In this document: positions 8,571-16,497 of the stretch, piece by piece | Position numbering within the stretch: position 1 is the stretch's first letter | How the letters are laid out: the number at the start of each line of letters is the position of its first letter | NCBI GenBank assembly: GCA_002381125.1 | Contig: DFUT01000022.1 | Coordinates: 1 to 31,645, forward strand | Direction of reading: 5' to 3' | DNA from: Bacteroidales bacterium UBA4179 | GTDB taxonomy: Bacteria; Bacteroidota; Bacteroidia; Bacteroidales; Dysgonomonadaceae | Length of the DNA: 31,645 nucleotides | Notes under the pieces: model-generated | What the model was told of the DNA's origin: nothing | The model's input: the letters and a program-made list of their open reading frames with translations, nothing else | Databases searched by the model: none | Made by a program: the position numbers and the translations under genes

Positions 8571-9331
8571 TGTCTCGTATTGAAATTAAATGTCATCTTA
8601 TCGCATTGTGAAAGAATATCCTGAATAACCAAACCGGTTAGCGTGAATCCGAAAACCGCTGTCACATATACCACCGTTCCGTTGGTTCGCACACTCCGGG
8701 GAATAGTGTTTTTGTCGCACTCTTCTCCTTTGTTGGGATAACGCTCCTCACTATAAACACATAAAAAGGGTTTTCTCGGCTTCTCCCTTTCGCGAAAATA
8801 TCGACGAAGTGCCGAAGCCAGTTTGCAGCCTTTCACTTTTTGAAATTCGGCTACACGAATTTGCAGCGGATCGATTTTTAGGGCTGCCCCCATTGAGGAA
8901 AAGACCGTTGCAGGTGTTTTGGATGCCTTTAAAAGCAGGTGCGCTTTCTGTGGAAGCGCATCTATGGCGTCGATAATATAATCATACGTTTCCAAATGAA
9001 AAGATGCCGACGTTTCTTCGCAGTACATCTGAGGAATGGCATTTATTTCGGCAAAAGGATTGATTTCGAGCAATCGATTTTTCATTGCTTCTACCTTGAG
9101 TTGACCAACGGTTTGCGTGGTTGCCGGCAATTGCCGATTGATATTCGAAAGGGCTACCCTGTCCGGATCAACAATAGTGAGGTGCATAACGCCGGTTCGA
9201 ATCAATCCTTCGGCACACCAACTTCCCACTCCTCCAACTCCGAAAAGAATTATTTGCTTAGAAGCAATTGCATTCATGGCTTCTTTTCCCACCAACAATT
9301 CCGTTCGAGCAAAAAGTTCGTTGTATTCCAT
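8567..9331 (-). CDS. tcdA: tRNA threonylcarbamoyladenosine dehydratase
   Basis: An E1-like enzyme (TcdA/CsdL) that uses ATP to cyclise N6-threonylcarbamoyladenosine at position 37 of ANN-decoding tRNAs. The 254-residue protein has the ThiF/MoeB-like nucleotide-binding site GVGGVGSW from residue 31, the strand DPDRVALSNINRQ, and the internal DYIIDAIDALPQK. The EKPRKPFLCVYSEE and SVRTNGTVVYVTAVFGFT stretches are typical of the family. The rubrerythrin gene upstream is separated by a strong terminator, so tcdA and the overlapping M15 gene probably form their own unit. The window also holds a TsaC-like enzyme (13982-14545), which acts earlier in the same tRNA modification. Confidence 0.94.
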   Translation of the reverse strand: MEYNELFARTELLVGKEAMNAIASKQIILFGVGGVGSWCAEGLIRTGVMHLTIVDPDRVALSNINRQLPATTQTVGQLKVEAMKNRLLEINPFAEINAIPQMYCEETSASFHLETYDYIIDAIDALPQKAHLLLKASKTPATVFSSMGAALKIDPLQIRVAEFQKVKGCKLASALRRYFREREKPRKPFLCVYSEERYPNKGEECDKNTIPRSVRTNGTVVYVTAVFGFTLTGLVIQDILSQCDKMTFNFNTRQ

Positions 9332-9368
9332 CCGGTTTTTTGGCTAAAAGGAATTTGCCTACACGAAC

Positions 9369-9406
9369 AAAAAACGCATCCCTTTTTATAATTGTGATGC
9401 GTTTTT
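9369..9406 (-). terminator. Rho-independent terminator downstream of rubrerythrin
   Basis: An 11-base perfect inverted repeat, AAAAACGCATC and GATGCGTTTTT, is separated by 15 bases and lies between rbr and tcdA. Read on the minus strand the stem ends in a run of T, as expected for ending the rbr transcript. The symmetric A/T flanks make it potentially bidirectional. Confidence 0.85.
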
Positions 9407-9428
9407 CCCAAGTCTTCGTGTAAAAATA

Positions 9429-10004
9429 CTAATAATTCTTATACATGGGTTCAAAATAGGCCTGTGAATGCAGACACGACGGACAGGTCTTGGGTGCGGT
9501 TTTACCGATAAACACGTAACCGCAGTTACGACATTGCCATTCAATTTCCTCTTTCCGGGAAAATACGGTTCCGCTTTTCACACGTTCAAGCAATTTTCGG
9601 TATCGCTCTTCATGAGCGCTTTCAGCTTTCGCAATCATGCGATACATAACGGCAATTTCTTTAAATCCTTCTTCTTCTGCCACATCGGCACAATGTGGAT
9701 AAAGCACGGCCCACTCTTCGTGCTCGCCTGCAGCTGCAGCTTCCAGATTTTCGGCAGTGTTGCCGATCACACCTGCCGGGTAAGTCCCTGTTATTTCCAC
9801 TAATCCGCCTTCAAGATAATTGAACATTCTCTTGGCATGCTCCTTCTCTTGTTCCGCTGTTTCCATAAAAATGGCGGCAATTTGTTTGTACCCTTCTCTA
9901 TCGGCTACTCTCGAAAAATACGTATAGCGCATCCTTGCCTGTGATTCTCCTGCAAAAGTCATCAGAAGATTTTTTTCCGTTTGGGTCCCTTTTATACTTT
10001 CCAT
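9429..10004 (-). CDS. rbr: Rubrerythrin
   Basis: A cytoplasmic non-heme di-iron peroxidase that reduces hydrogen peroxide in anaerobes. The 191-residue protein has the four-helix ferritin-like domain with iron ligands in FAGESQARMRY (E20), ETAEQEKEHAKR (E53, H56) and the second-half AESAHEERY. It ends in a rubredoxin domain with paired cysteines CRNC (C158, C161) and CPSC (C174, C177). Domain order and length are canonical. It has its own full promoter at 10034-10064 and a strong terminator behind it, so it looks like a single-gene unit between tcdA and serA. It pairs functionally with the peroxiredoxin at 20899. Confidence 0.97.
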   Translation of the reverse strand: MESIKGTQTEKNLLMTFAGESQARMRYTYFSRVADREGYKQIAAIFMETAEQEKEHAKRMFNYLEGGLVEITGTYPAGVIGNTAENLEAAAAGEHEEWAVLYPHCADVAEEEGFKEIAVMYRMIAKAESAHEERYRKLLERVKSGTVFSRKEEIEWQCRNCGYVFIGKTAPKTCPSCLHSQAYFEPMYKNY

Positions 10005-10033
10005 ACTGTTATTGATTTTATTCGGTTTAAATA

Positions 10034-10064
10034 CAAATTTATCCGATTTTGTTGGAATAACAAA
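10034..10064 (-). promoter_or_regulatory. Bacteroidetes-type promoter for rubrerythrin
   Basis: On the minus strand TTTG (10061-10064) is followed after exactly 19 bases by TAAATTTG (10034-10041). This is a full consensus match, 29 bases before the rbr ATG. Confidence 0.75.
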
Positions 10065-10075
10065 TACGTTTTCCT

Positions 10076-11008
10076 CTATTTAGGATTTACTCTAAACGTT
10101 TCATCGCCATTTTTAAAAAATGCCACAATTTGTTTCGCTGCGGCCAAGCCGGCGTTGATATTCGCCTCCAATGTCTGTGCTCCCGTTTTTTTGGGAGTTG
10201 CGAAATAACGTTTCGGAAATTTAGCAGCAAATTCATCGTGTTTATCGGGCTGGATATCGGTAATGTACCTAAAATTTGGACGTTCTTCCATGATTCGCAT
10301 CAAATCATCTTCATTTATCACCTCCTTTCGGGCCGAATTGACCAAAATACCATTATCCGGCATACGCGACAATAAATGATAGTTCACACATCGACGAGTA
10401 TCTTCGAGTAAAGGCATATGCAATGAAACAATATCGCTGTTTTCAAAAAGCTCTTCTGCACTGTTTGCAGGTATAACACCGTATTCACCTTCTTTGCGAA
10501 GATCGTCCTCTGTCATAATAGGCGAATAAGCATAAACCGGCATGTCGAATCCACGAGCAATTTTGGCTACCATTTTGGCTACATTACCAAAAGCATAGAG
10601 GCCCAATCGCTTACCTTTGAGTTCCGTCCCCGTAGATCCATCGAAATAATTCCGCAAAACGTAAATAAGCATTCCAAAAACAAGTTCTGCAACGGCATTG
10701 GCATTTTGTCCCGGTGTGTTCATCACACAAATATCGCGTTCTGTTGCAGCATTCAAATCCACATTGTCGTAACCTGCCCCCGCACGTACAATCAACTTAA
10801 GTTGGGGTGCGGCATCTATCACTTCTCTATCAATAATATCGCTTCGAACAATAACAGCATCTGCATCTTTTATCGCATCGAGCAACTGTGATTTTTCTGT
10901 ATATTTTTCAATTTTATCGAACTGATGTCCTGCTGTTTCTATAATATGTTGTATTTCACTTACCGCTTTAGACACAAACGGTTTTTTTGTCGCTAAAAGC
11001 ACTTTCAT
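10076..11008 (-). CDS. serA: D-3-phosphoglycerate dehydrogenase, short type with Lys at the catalytic-His position
   Basis: Oxidises 3-phosphoglycerate to 3-phosphohydroxypyruvate, the first step of serine synthesis. The 310-residue protein is a two-domain D-2-hydroxyacid dehydrogenase without the C-terminal ACT regulatory domain. Visible motifs are VRAGAGYDNVD (about 74-84), NTPGQNANAVAEL, and the catalytic arginine in VNSARKEV (R227). Two features are unusual. The dinucleotide loop is glycine-poor (YAFGNVA, 138-144). The TPH motif that normally carries the catalytic histidine reads TPKKTGAQT, with K273 in that position. Short PGDHs with Lys in this place are known, to my recollection, from Bacteroidales and Entamoeba. 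It lies 16 bases behind serC, the next pathway enzyme, which supports the assignment. Confidence 0.88.
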   Translation of the reverse strand: MKVLLATKKPFVSKAVSEIQHIIETAGHQFDKIEKYTEKSQLLDAIKDADAVIVRSDIIDREVIDAAPQLKLIVRAGAGYDNVDLNAATERDICVMNTPGQNANAVAELVFGMLIYVLRNYFDGSTGTELKGKRLGLYAFGNVAKMVAKIARGFDMPVYAYSPIMTEDDLRKEGEYGVIPANSAEELFENSDIVSLHMPLLEDTRRCVNYHLLSRMPDNGILVNSARKEVINEDDLMRIMEERPNFRYITDIQPDKHDEFAAKFPKRYFATPKKTGAQTLEANINAGLAAAKQIVAFFKNGDETFRVNPK

Positions 11009-11024
11009 TTCTACTACCTTTTTA

Positions 11025-12098
11025 CTACCTTAAAATCAATTTCTCAAATTCACGCATGCAATCAATCAAAGCCTGTACACCTTCTTTGGGCATTGCATTA
11101 TAAATGGATGCCCTGAAACCGCCGATGGAACGATGGCCCTTAATTCCTACCATCCCCCTTTCGGTGGCAAATTTCAAAAACTCCTGCTCAAACTCCTTAT
11201 ATTCGTCGCTCATCACAAAACAAACATTCATTATGGAACGGTCTTCCGGCACGGCTGTTCCTTTGAACAATGGATTGCGATCGATTTCTTCATACAGCAT
11301 TGTTGCTTTTTCGATATTGATCTTTTCCATTACTTCGACACCCCCCAGCGATTTGAGCCACCGTAACGTTTCCAAACAAGTGTAAATGGGCAATACCGGT
11401 GGAGTATTGAATACAGAACCATGTTCTACATGTGTCCGATAATCGAGCATAGTAGGAATCGGGCGGGATACCTTCCCCAACACATCCTCTTTTACGATAA
11501 CAAAAGCAACACCTGCAGGTCCCACGTTTTTCTGTGCCCCACCATAAATAATAGCATATTTAGAAACATCCAAGGGGCGTGAAAAAATATCGGACGACAT
11601 ATCGGCCACCAAAGGAATCGGGCTATCGATATCTTTTCGTATTTCCGTACCATAAATCGTATTATTGGTCGTAATGTGAAAATAATCTGCATCGGTGGGT
11701 ATCGTATAGTCTTTGGGAATGTAACTATAGAGCGCATCTTTTGATGAAGCAACCTCAACTGTTTCACCAAAAAGTTTTGCTTCTTTTAACGCTTTACTCG
11801 CCCATGAACCTGTATTCAGATAAGCGGCTTTTTTCTCCAAAAGATTGTAAGGAACCATACAAAACTGAAGACTTGCACCTCCTCCGAGAAATAAAACCGA
11901 ATAACCATCGGGAATCTGAAGCAGTTCTTTGAAAAGAGATTTCGCCTCATCCATCACAGCTTGAAACTCTTTAGAACGATGGCTGATTTCCATGATAGAA
12001 AGGCCACTATTGTTGAAATCTTTGACAGCCTCTGCCGTTTTTTCTATTGCCACCGGTGGCAATATAGAAGGGCCTGCGTTAAAATTGTACTTTTTCAT
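11025..12098 (-). CDS. serC: Phosphoserine aminotransferase
   Basis: A PLP enzyme that transfers an amino group from glutamate to 3-phosphohydroxypyruvate, giving phosphoserine. The 357-residue form begins MKKYNFNAGPSILPP, the typical SerC opening. It contains SGLSIMEISHRSKEF, LFLGGGASLQF and the PLP-lysine region IYGGAQKNVGPAG, and ends with KGHRSIGGFRASIYNA. An in-frame start at 12209 would add 37 residues, but they lie across the predicted -7 element and are not homologous to the family, so I use the ATG at 12098. serA follows 16 bases downstream. No serB was seen in the window. Confidence 0.96.
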   Translation of the reverse strand: MKKYNFNAGPSILPPVAIEKTAEAVKDFNNSGLSIMEISHRSKEFQAVMDEAKSLFKELLQIPDGYSVLFLGGGASLQFCMVPYNLLEKKAAYLNTGSWASKALKEAKLFGETVEVASSKDALYSYIPKDYTIPTDADYFHITTNNTIYGTEIRKDIDSPIPLVADMSSDIFSRPLDVSKYAIIYGGAQKNVGPAGVAFVIVKEDVLGKVSRPIPTMLDYRTHVEHGSVFNTPPVLPIYTCLETLRWLKSLGGVEVMEKINIEKATMLYEEIDRNPLFKGTAVPEDRSIMNVCFVMSDEYKEFEQEFLKFATERGMVGIKGHRSIGGFRASIYNAMPKEGVQALIDCMREFEKLILR

Positions 12099-12164
12099 AA
12101 AAAACAACTCTTTAATTGTATTTGATAAAATTGCGGGGTAAAAATAATCGGAAATTTCCAACGG

Positions 12165-12172
12165 CAAAGCTA
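12165..12172 (-). promoter_or_regulatory. Probable -7 element for serC-serA
   Basis: On the minus strand this reads TAGCTTTG (TAnnTTTG), 66 bases before the serC ATG. A second match, TAAATTTG at 12173-12180, adjoins it. No good -33 was found for either, so the exact start is uncertain. Confidence 0.4.
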
Positions 12173-12271
12173 CAAATTTATTTAATATGATGCGTAATGA
12201 ATGTGACAAAAATTTAGAGAAGGAACGATATGGTTATCAAATCTCAAGAGATTTACCGCATTCAAAAGATA

Positions 12272-12303
12272 TTTGTTCGATAAAACGAATCGTAGTATCT
12301 TTG
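12272..12303 (+). promoter_or_regulatory. Bacteroidetes-type promoter for recR
   Basis: TTTG at 12272-12275, 20 bases, then TATCTTTG at 12296-12303. It ends 21 bases before the RecR ATG at 12325 and rules out the longer open frame starting at 12187. Confidence 0.65.
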
Positions 12304-12324
12304 TTCAACAAAAATACAATTGGG

Positions 12325-12957
12325 ATGAGCTCGCAATACCCCTCCATATTACTCGAAAATGCGGTGAACGAATTTGCAAAATTGCCGGGAATCGGCAAAA
12401 AAACCGCTCTGCGATTGGTATTGCATCTTTTGCGTCAAGATGCTGCCAATGTCGAAAAATTCATCTCGGCAATAGCCACGCTCAAACAAGAAATAAAATA
12501 TTGTTCACTCTGTCACAATATTTCCGACAGTGAGGTTTGCTCCATCTGTGCAGACAAATCCAGAGACCCATCGCTTATATGTGTTGTCGAAAACGTAAAA
12601 GAAGTAATGGCGATTGAAGGGACGATGCAGTTCAAGGGACTGTATCATGTACTAGGCGGAATTATTTCCCCAATCGACGGTATTGGTCCCTCCGATTTAG
12701 AAATCGACAGCTTGGCAGAACGAGTAAAAACCGACAACATCGAAGAGGTAATTCTAGCACTAAGTGCAACAATGGAGGGGGATACAACCAATTTTTATAT
12801 TTATCGCAAATTACAGCCTTATAATGTAAAGGTGAGCATTATTGCCCGTGGCGTCTCTATCGGCGATGAAATCGAATATGCCGATGAAGTGACGTTGGGG
12901 CGTTCCATTTTAAACCGTACGCCTTTTGACGAAACCTATAAATCAACTTCGAAATAA
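12325..12957 (+). CDS. recR: Recombination mediator protein RecR
   Basis: Works with RecF/RecO to load RecA onto SSB-coated gapped DNA. The 210-residue protein has the helix-hairpin-helix NEFAKLPGIGKKTALRL near residues 15-31. A four-cysteine zinc finger follows (C60, C63, C72, C75 in CSLC...CSIC), then a Toprim domain with VVENVKEVMAIEGT and LALSATMEGD. The start at 12325 gives the standard family N-terminus (SSQYPSILLENAV); an upstream in-frame ATG would add 46 unrelated residues upstream of the predicted transcription start. It heads a plus-strand run, with the next gene starting two bases after its stop. Confidence 0.96.
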   Translation: MSSQYPSILLENAVNEFAKLPGIGKKTALRLVLHLLRQDAANVEKFISAIATLKQEIKYCSLCHNISDSEVCSICADKSRDPSLICVVENVKEVMAIEGTMQFKGLYHVLGGIISPIDGIGPSDLEIDSLAERVKTDNIEEVILALSATMEGDTTNFYIYRKLQPYNVKVSIIARGVSIGDEIEYADEVTLGRSILNRTPFDETYKSTSK

Positions 12958-12959
12958 TA

Positions 12960-13424
12960 ATGACTCAACCCATCGAAGAAAAAACAATCCGGCTTTTACG
13001 TCGGCACTATTTCATCAATTTTATTGTGTTGGGGATTCTTTTTTTATTGACTTTATTCCATGTTGGCCGCATTGCAGAAACACCCACTTCACCCCCCGTT
13101 ATCATCGATCAATGCTCCATTCTTCTTACCATCATCGGAATACCGGTGGCATTAAAATCATTTTCGAATAAAATAAATAAAAAACCCCGTCCCAACGATG
13201 CGAAAAAAGGGATAAAAATATACAAAAAAGCTTTTTTCCAAAGGCTTTACTTACTAAGTTTTGTTATTCTTTGGAATATATTGGCGTCTGTCATCTCACA
13301 TAACAGAAATTACATTTGGCTGATTATTATTCTTTTTATCACCTTGTTGTTTTGTAAACCATCATTCCCGGAATTGAAAAATTTGATTGAAATAAAAAAC
13401 AAAGAAAACGAAATAACGGAATAA
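12960..13424 (+). CDS. Small integral membrane protein of unknown function
   Basis: I do not recognise this 154-residue protein. It shows four likely membrane segments: about residues 17-36 (FINFIVLGILFLLTLF), 48-64, 92-110 and 118-132. Between segments two and three lies a short basic loop (KINKKPRPNDAKKGIKIYKK), and the tail is charged (ELKNLIEIKNKENEITE). It begins two bases after recR and ends 13 bases before the acetyltransferase gene, so it is almost certainly part of the recR transcript. Base composition is like that of its neighbours. A link to DNA repair cannot be inferred from position alone. Confidence 0.75.
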   Translation: MTQPIEEKTIRLLRRHYFINFIVLGILFLLTLFHVGRIAETPTSPPVIIDQCSILLTIIGIPVALKSFSNKINKKPRPNDAKKGIKIYKKAFFQRLYLLSFVILWNILASVISHNRNYIWLIIILFITLLFCKPSFPELKNLIEIKNKENEITE

Positions 13425-13437
13425 AGCCGGTAAGCCA

Positions 13438-13989
13438 ATGAGCAAATTACTTCAAGACGATACGATCTTACTGCGAGCCCTTGAGCCGGAAGATCTCGAT
13501 ATTCTGTATGAATGGGAAAACGATACGGATTTATGGAAATACGGCTCATCGCTTTCTCCTTTTTCACGTTTTGCGCTTCGACAATACCTGGTTTATGCGC
13601 AGCAAGATATCTATCAAACCAAACAGCTCAGATTAATGATCGTTCTTCGGGAAAACAACCAACGAATTGGAACAATCGATTTGTACGATTTTGATCCATT
13701 TCATGGCAGAGCAGGTGTTGGAATCCTACTCGACACAAAATATAGAAATCAAGGATATGGATCCAAATCACTTGAACTGCTGGAAGAATATGCTTTTAAT
13801 TTTCTCAAACTACATCAATTATATGCTTTTATTCCCGAACAGAACATCGCCAGCATTCGACTTTTCAAAAAGGTTGGATTTCAGCACACCGCAACACTGA
13901 AAGAATGGGTTTCGCTTCAACATACCTACGTTGACGTAATTGTGATGCAAAAATTCAATACAAAAAAAATCGATAAATTCTATGCATGA
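13438..13989 (+). CDS. GNAT-family N-acetyltransferase (RimJ/SpeG-like)
   Basis: A 183-residue acetyl-CoA-dependent acetyltransferase. The fold is indicated by the opening TILLRALEPEDLDILYEWEND, the beta strand with IGTIDLYDF, the acetyl-CoA loop YRNQGYGSKSLELLEEYAF (R/Q-x-x-G-x-G/A type), and the closing NIASIRLFKKVGFQ. This arrangement is typical of ribosomal-protein or polyamine acetyltransferases; the substrate is not readable. Its last eight bases overlap the start of the TsaC-like gene, so translation of the two is probably coupled. Confidence 0.88.
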   Translation: MSKLLQDDTILLRALEPEDLDILYEWENDTDLWKYGSSLSPFSRFALRQYLVYAQQDIYQTKQLRLMIVLRENNQRIGTIDLYDFDPFHGRAGVGILLDTKYRNQGYGSKSLELLEEYAFNFLKLHQLYAFIPEQNIASIRLFKKVGFQHTATLKEWVSLQHTYVDVIVMQKFNTKKIDKFYA

Positions 13990-14545
13990 CGATATAAAAA
14001 AGGCATGTGAAATCATGCGAAAAGGTGGTGTCATTCTTTATCCTACCGACACCATTTGGGGAATCGGCTGCGATGCAACCAACGAAGAAGCAGTTAAAAA
14101 AGTATACCGCATCAAGCAACGTTATGAAAGCAAAGCCATGTTGGTTTTGCTGGATACTCCCGATAAACTGGGGATTTACGTGAAAGAGGTTCCCGAAATC
14201 GCGTGGGATTTGATTGCACTTTCGGAAAAACCTTTAACCATCATTTATGACGGAGCAAAAAATCTTGCCTCCAATTTAATTGCGGAAGACGGAAGCATCG
14301 GCATTCGTATAACGAGAGAAGCCTTTTCGAAAGAATTGTGCAAACAATTTGGAAAACCCATTGTTTCCACTTCGGCAAACATCAGTGGAAAACCTTCTCC
14401 CTCTTCCTTCGAAGAGATTGATGAGGAGATTAAAAAAAGAGTAGACTATATTGTAGCTTTTCGGCAAAAAGAAAATAGGAAAGCCGCTTCTTCAAGCATC
14501 CTAAAACTAGGAGGAGACGGAACAATTCGAATCATACGCCCATAA
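13982..14545 (+). CDS. tsaC: Threonylcarbamoyl-AMP synthase (Sua5/YciO/YrdC family)
   Basis: Predicted to make threonylcarbamoyl-AMP from threonine, bicarbonate and ATP, the first step of t6A37 formation in tRNA. The 187-residue protein has YPTDTIWGIGCDA near residues 20-32, the KxR motif in RIKQRYESKAM, and the S-x-N motif in STSANISGKPSPSSF. It is a single YrdC domain without the Sua5 C-terminal extension. YciO paralogues lack demonstrated activity, so a YciO-like role is possible, but the KxR and SxN residues favour a TsaC role. It overlaps the GNAT gene by eight bases. Confidence 0.88.
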   Translation: MHDDIKKACEIMRKGGVILYPTDTIWGIGCDATNEEAVKKVYRIKQRYESKAMLVLLDTPDKLGIYVKEVPEIAWDLIALSEKPLTIIYDGAKNLASNLIAEDGSIGIRITREAFSKELCKQFGKPIVSTSANISGKPSPSSFEEIDEEIKKRVDYIVAFRQKENRKAASSSILKLGGDGTIRIIRP

Positions 14546-14566
14546 TCGCGATTGTGATTATTTTTT
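14542..14566 (+). terminator. Candidate weak terminator after the TsaC-like gene
   Basis: ATAATC and GATTAT form a 6-base stem around an 8-base loop, followed by a T run (14562-14566). The stem is AT-rich and includes the stop codon, so termination would be weak. Confidence 0.35.
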
Positions 14567-14654
14567 ATAAATTACCGAACCCGCCAACGAAAAATGGAGA
14601 ACCGGCGAAGAGCGGATTTATTGTTTGGCGGTGATCAAATTGAAAATTATCTTA

Positions 14655-14662
14655 TATATTTG
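14655..14662 (+). promoter_or_regulatory. Probable -7 element for the ClC channel gene
   Basis: TATATTTG matches TAnnTTTG and ends 26 bases before the ATG at 14689. No TTTG is found at the normal -33 distance. Upstream, CCGCCAA (14581-14587) and TTGGCGG (14625-14631) form a long-loop inverted repeat of unknown meaning. Confidence 0.5.
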
Positions 14663-14688
14663 TGTTTCTCCAAAAGAATTTATAAAAA

Positions 14689-16485
14689 ATGAGGTCGAAA
14701 TTAAATGATTTATATCATCATTTTTTGTTGTGGCTGAATAAACACATCAAAGAACGTACATTATTGCTTTTTGTTTGTTTTTTGGTAGGTATTGCCACGG
14801 CATTGGCCTCTTATATGGTAAAAACCTCTATCCATTGTATCCAAACATTTCTCACAGAGAATTTTACCCCAACCGGTGCCAACTATTTTTATTTGCTGTA
14901 TCCTCCCATCGGATTACTCCTATGCGGACTGTTTGTAAAATATATTGTCAAAGACGATATCAGCCACGGGGTCACGAAAGTATTATATGCCATTTCGCAA
15001 CGCAAAAGCCGCATAAAACCCCACAACATGTACACCTCTATCATCGCCAGCTCTATTACCATCGGTTTTGGCGGATCGGTAGGTGCTGAAGCGCCTATTG
15101 TACTCACAGGTTCGGCTATCGGTTCAAATTTAGGGAGTTTTTTCAAACTGGATCAACGAAATCTCATGCTCTTGGTGGGATGCGGAGCCGCAGGCGCCAT
15201 TGCAGGAATTTTTAAAGCACCTATTGCGGGCATTCTGTTTGTAATCGAGGTACTCTTGCTCGACCTCACCATGTCGTCCATTTTGCCGCTGCTGGTCACC
15301 TCGGTAACAGCTACAACCATTGCCTATTTTCTCACGGGGATGGACGCGATGTTTGCATTTTCGCAAATGGAACAATTTACGCTTAACCGCATCCCATATG
15401 TTATCCTTTTGGGCATCGTTTGCGGATTCTTGTCACTCTACGTAACCCGCATGATGATATGGAATGAAAACATCTACCATAAACTCAGCCCGTCTAAAAG
15501 ATTTCTTATGGGAAGTATCGTTCTAAGTGTTTTGATTTTTTTCTTCCCTCCCCTTTATGGCGAAGGATATAATTCTATCGAGATTTTATTGGCCGGTGGG
15601 GACAAATACAAAGAATTGATGAATGGCAGTTTCTTCTATTCCTTATATAACCGGTGGGGGATTATCATTTTTCTTTCCCTCATCATGATCTTCAAAATAT
15701 TTGCAACAAGTGCCACCAATGGTGGCGGAGGAGTAGGCGGTGTATTTGCTCCCACGCTTTTTCTGGGATGTATTCTGGGATTCATCTTTTCCTACACACT
15801 GAATCATCTCGGATGCAGCACCTATTTGCCTCAGGACAACTTTGCGCTGATGGGGATGGCAGGTGTAATGGCAGGTGTAATGCATGCCCCGCTCACCGGT
15901 ACTTTCCTTATAGCGGAACTTACCGGCGGATACGATCTTTTTCTTCCTTTAATGATTGTATCGAGTTGTTCCTACGGAACCATTATTGCTTTTGAAAAAC
16001 ATAATATTTATGCTATTCGATTGGCTAAAAAAGGAGAACTTATCACTCATCACAAAGACAAAGCCGTACTCACATTCCTGAAAGTAGAAGATATTTTAGA
16101 AACCGATATCCCTGTTGTGAAACCCGATATGACACTGGGCGACATGGTGAAAATCATTTCCAATTCAACACGCAATATTTTTCCGGTGGTAGACGACAAA
16201 GGCGTATTGCTTGGACTTGTCTACCTCAACGATATTCGAAACATCATTTTCCGCCCCGAACTCTATGACCGATTCAAAGTTGAAAAAATCATGATAGGCC
16301 CTCCTGCCAAAATCAATATCAACATGCCGATGGAAAAAGTGATGAATATCTTTGAAGATACCAAAGCATGGAACCTCCCTGTGGTGGACGACAACGGAAT
16401 ATACAAGGGAATCATTTCTCAATCGACCGTATTCAACGCGTATAGGGAAATATTGTTGGAACACTATTCCGAAATGGATGAGTAA
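14689..16485 (+). CDS. ClC-family chloride channel/transporter with CBS pair
   Basis: A 598-residue inner-membrane ClC protein. The membrane part (about 22-435) contains the selectivity-region sequence GSVGAEAP, with gating glutamate E134, then GIFKAPIAGILFVIE with E187 at the place of the internal proton glutamate. It also has ATNGGGGVGGVFAPTLFLG and GMAGVMAGVMHAPLTG. The presence of both glutamates suggests a Cl-/H+ exchanger rather than a pure channel; this is inference. Two CBS domains follow (about 473-590, including VKPDMTLGDMV, IFPVVDDKGVLLGLV and LPVVDDNGIYKG) and probably sense adenine nucleotides. fmt follows 12 bases later. Confidence 0.93.
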   Translation: MRSKLNDLYHHFLLWLNKHIKERTLLLFVCFLVGIATALASYMVKTSIHCIQTFLTENFTPTGANYFYLLYPPIGLLLCGLFVKYIVKDDISHGVTKVLYAISQRKSRIKPHNMYTSIIASSITIGFGGSVGAEAPIVLTGSAIGSNLGSFFKLDQRNLMLLVGCGAAGAIAGIFKAPIAGILFVIEVLLLDLTMSSILPLLVTSVTATTIAYFLTGMDAMFAFSQMEQFTLNRIPYVILLGIVCGFLSLYVTRMMIWNENIYHKLSPSKRFLMGSIVLSVLIFFFPPLYGEGYNSIEILLAGGDKYKELMNGSFFYSLYNRWGIIIFLSLIMIFKIFATSATNGGGGVGGVFAPTLFLGCILGFIFSYTLNHLGCSTYLPQDNFALMGMAGVMAGVMHAPLTGTFLIAELTGGYDLFLPLMIVSSCSYGTIIAFEKHNIYAIRLAKKGELITHHKDKAVLTFLKVEDILETDIPVVKPDMTLGDMVKIISNSTRNIFPVVDDKGVLLGLVYLNDIRNIIFRPELYDRFKVEKIMIGPPAKININMPMEKVMNIFEDTKAWNLPVVDDNGIYKGIISQSTVFNAYREILLEHYSEMDE

Positions 16486-16497
16486 AATCAGAAGATT

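Noticed and set aside
12150..12159. GGAAATTTCC palindrome in the serC leader
   Set aside because: Only ten bases and AT-centred; expected by chance in AT-rich intergenic DNA.
12099..12209. 37-residue extension of SerC
   Set aside because: It spans predicted -7 elements and has no resemblance to the family; MKKYNFNAGPS is the standard start.
12187..12324. 46-residue extension of RecR
   Set aside because: A full promoter lies inside it (12272-12303), and RecR proteins normally start close to SSQYPSILL.
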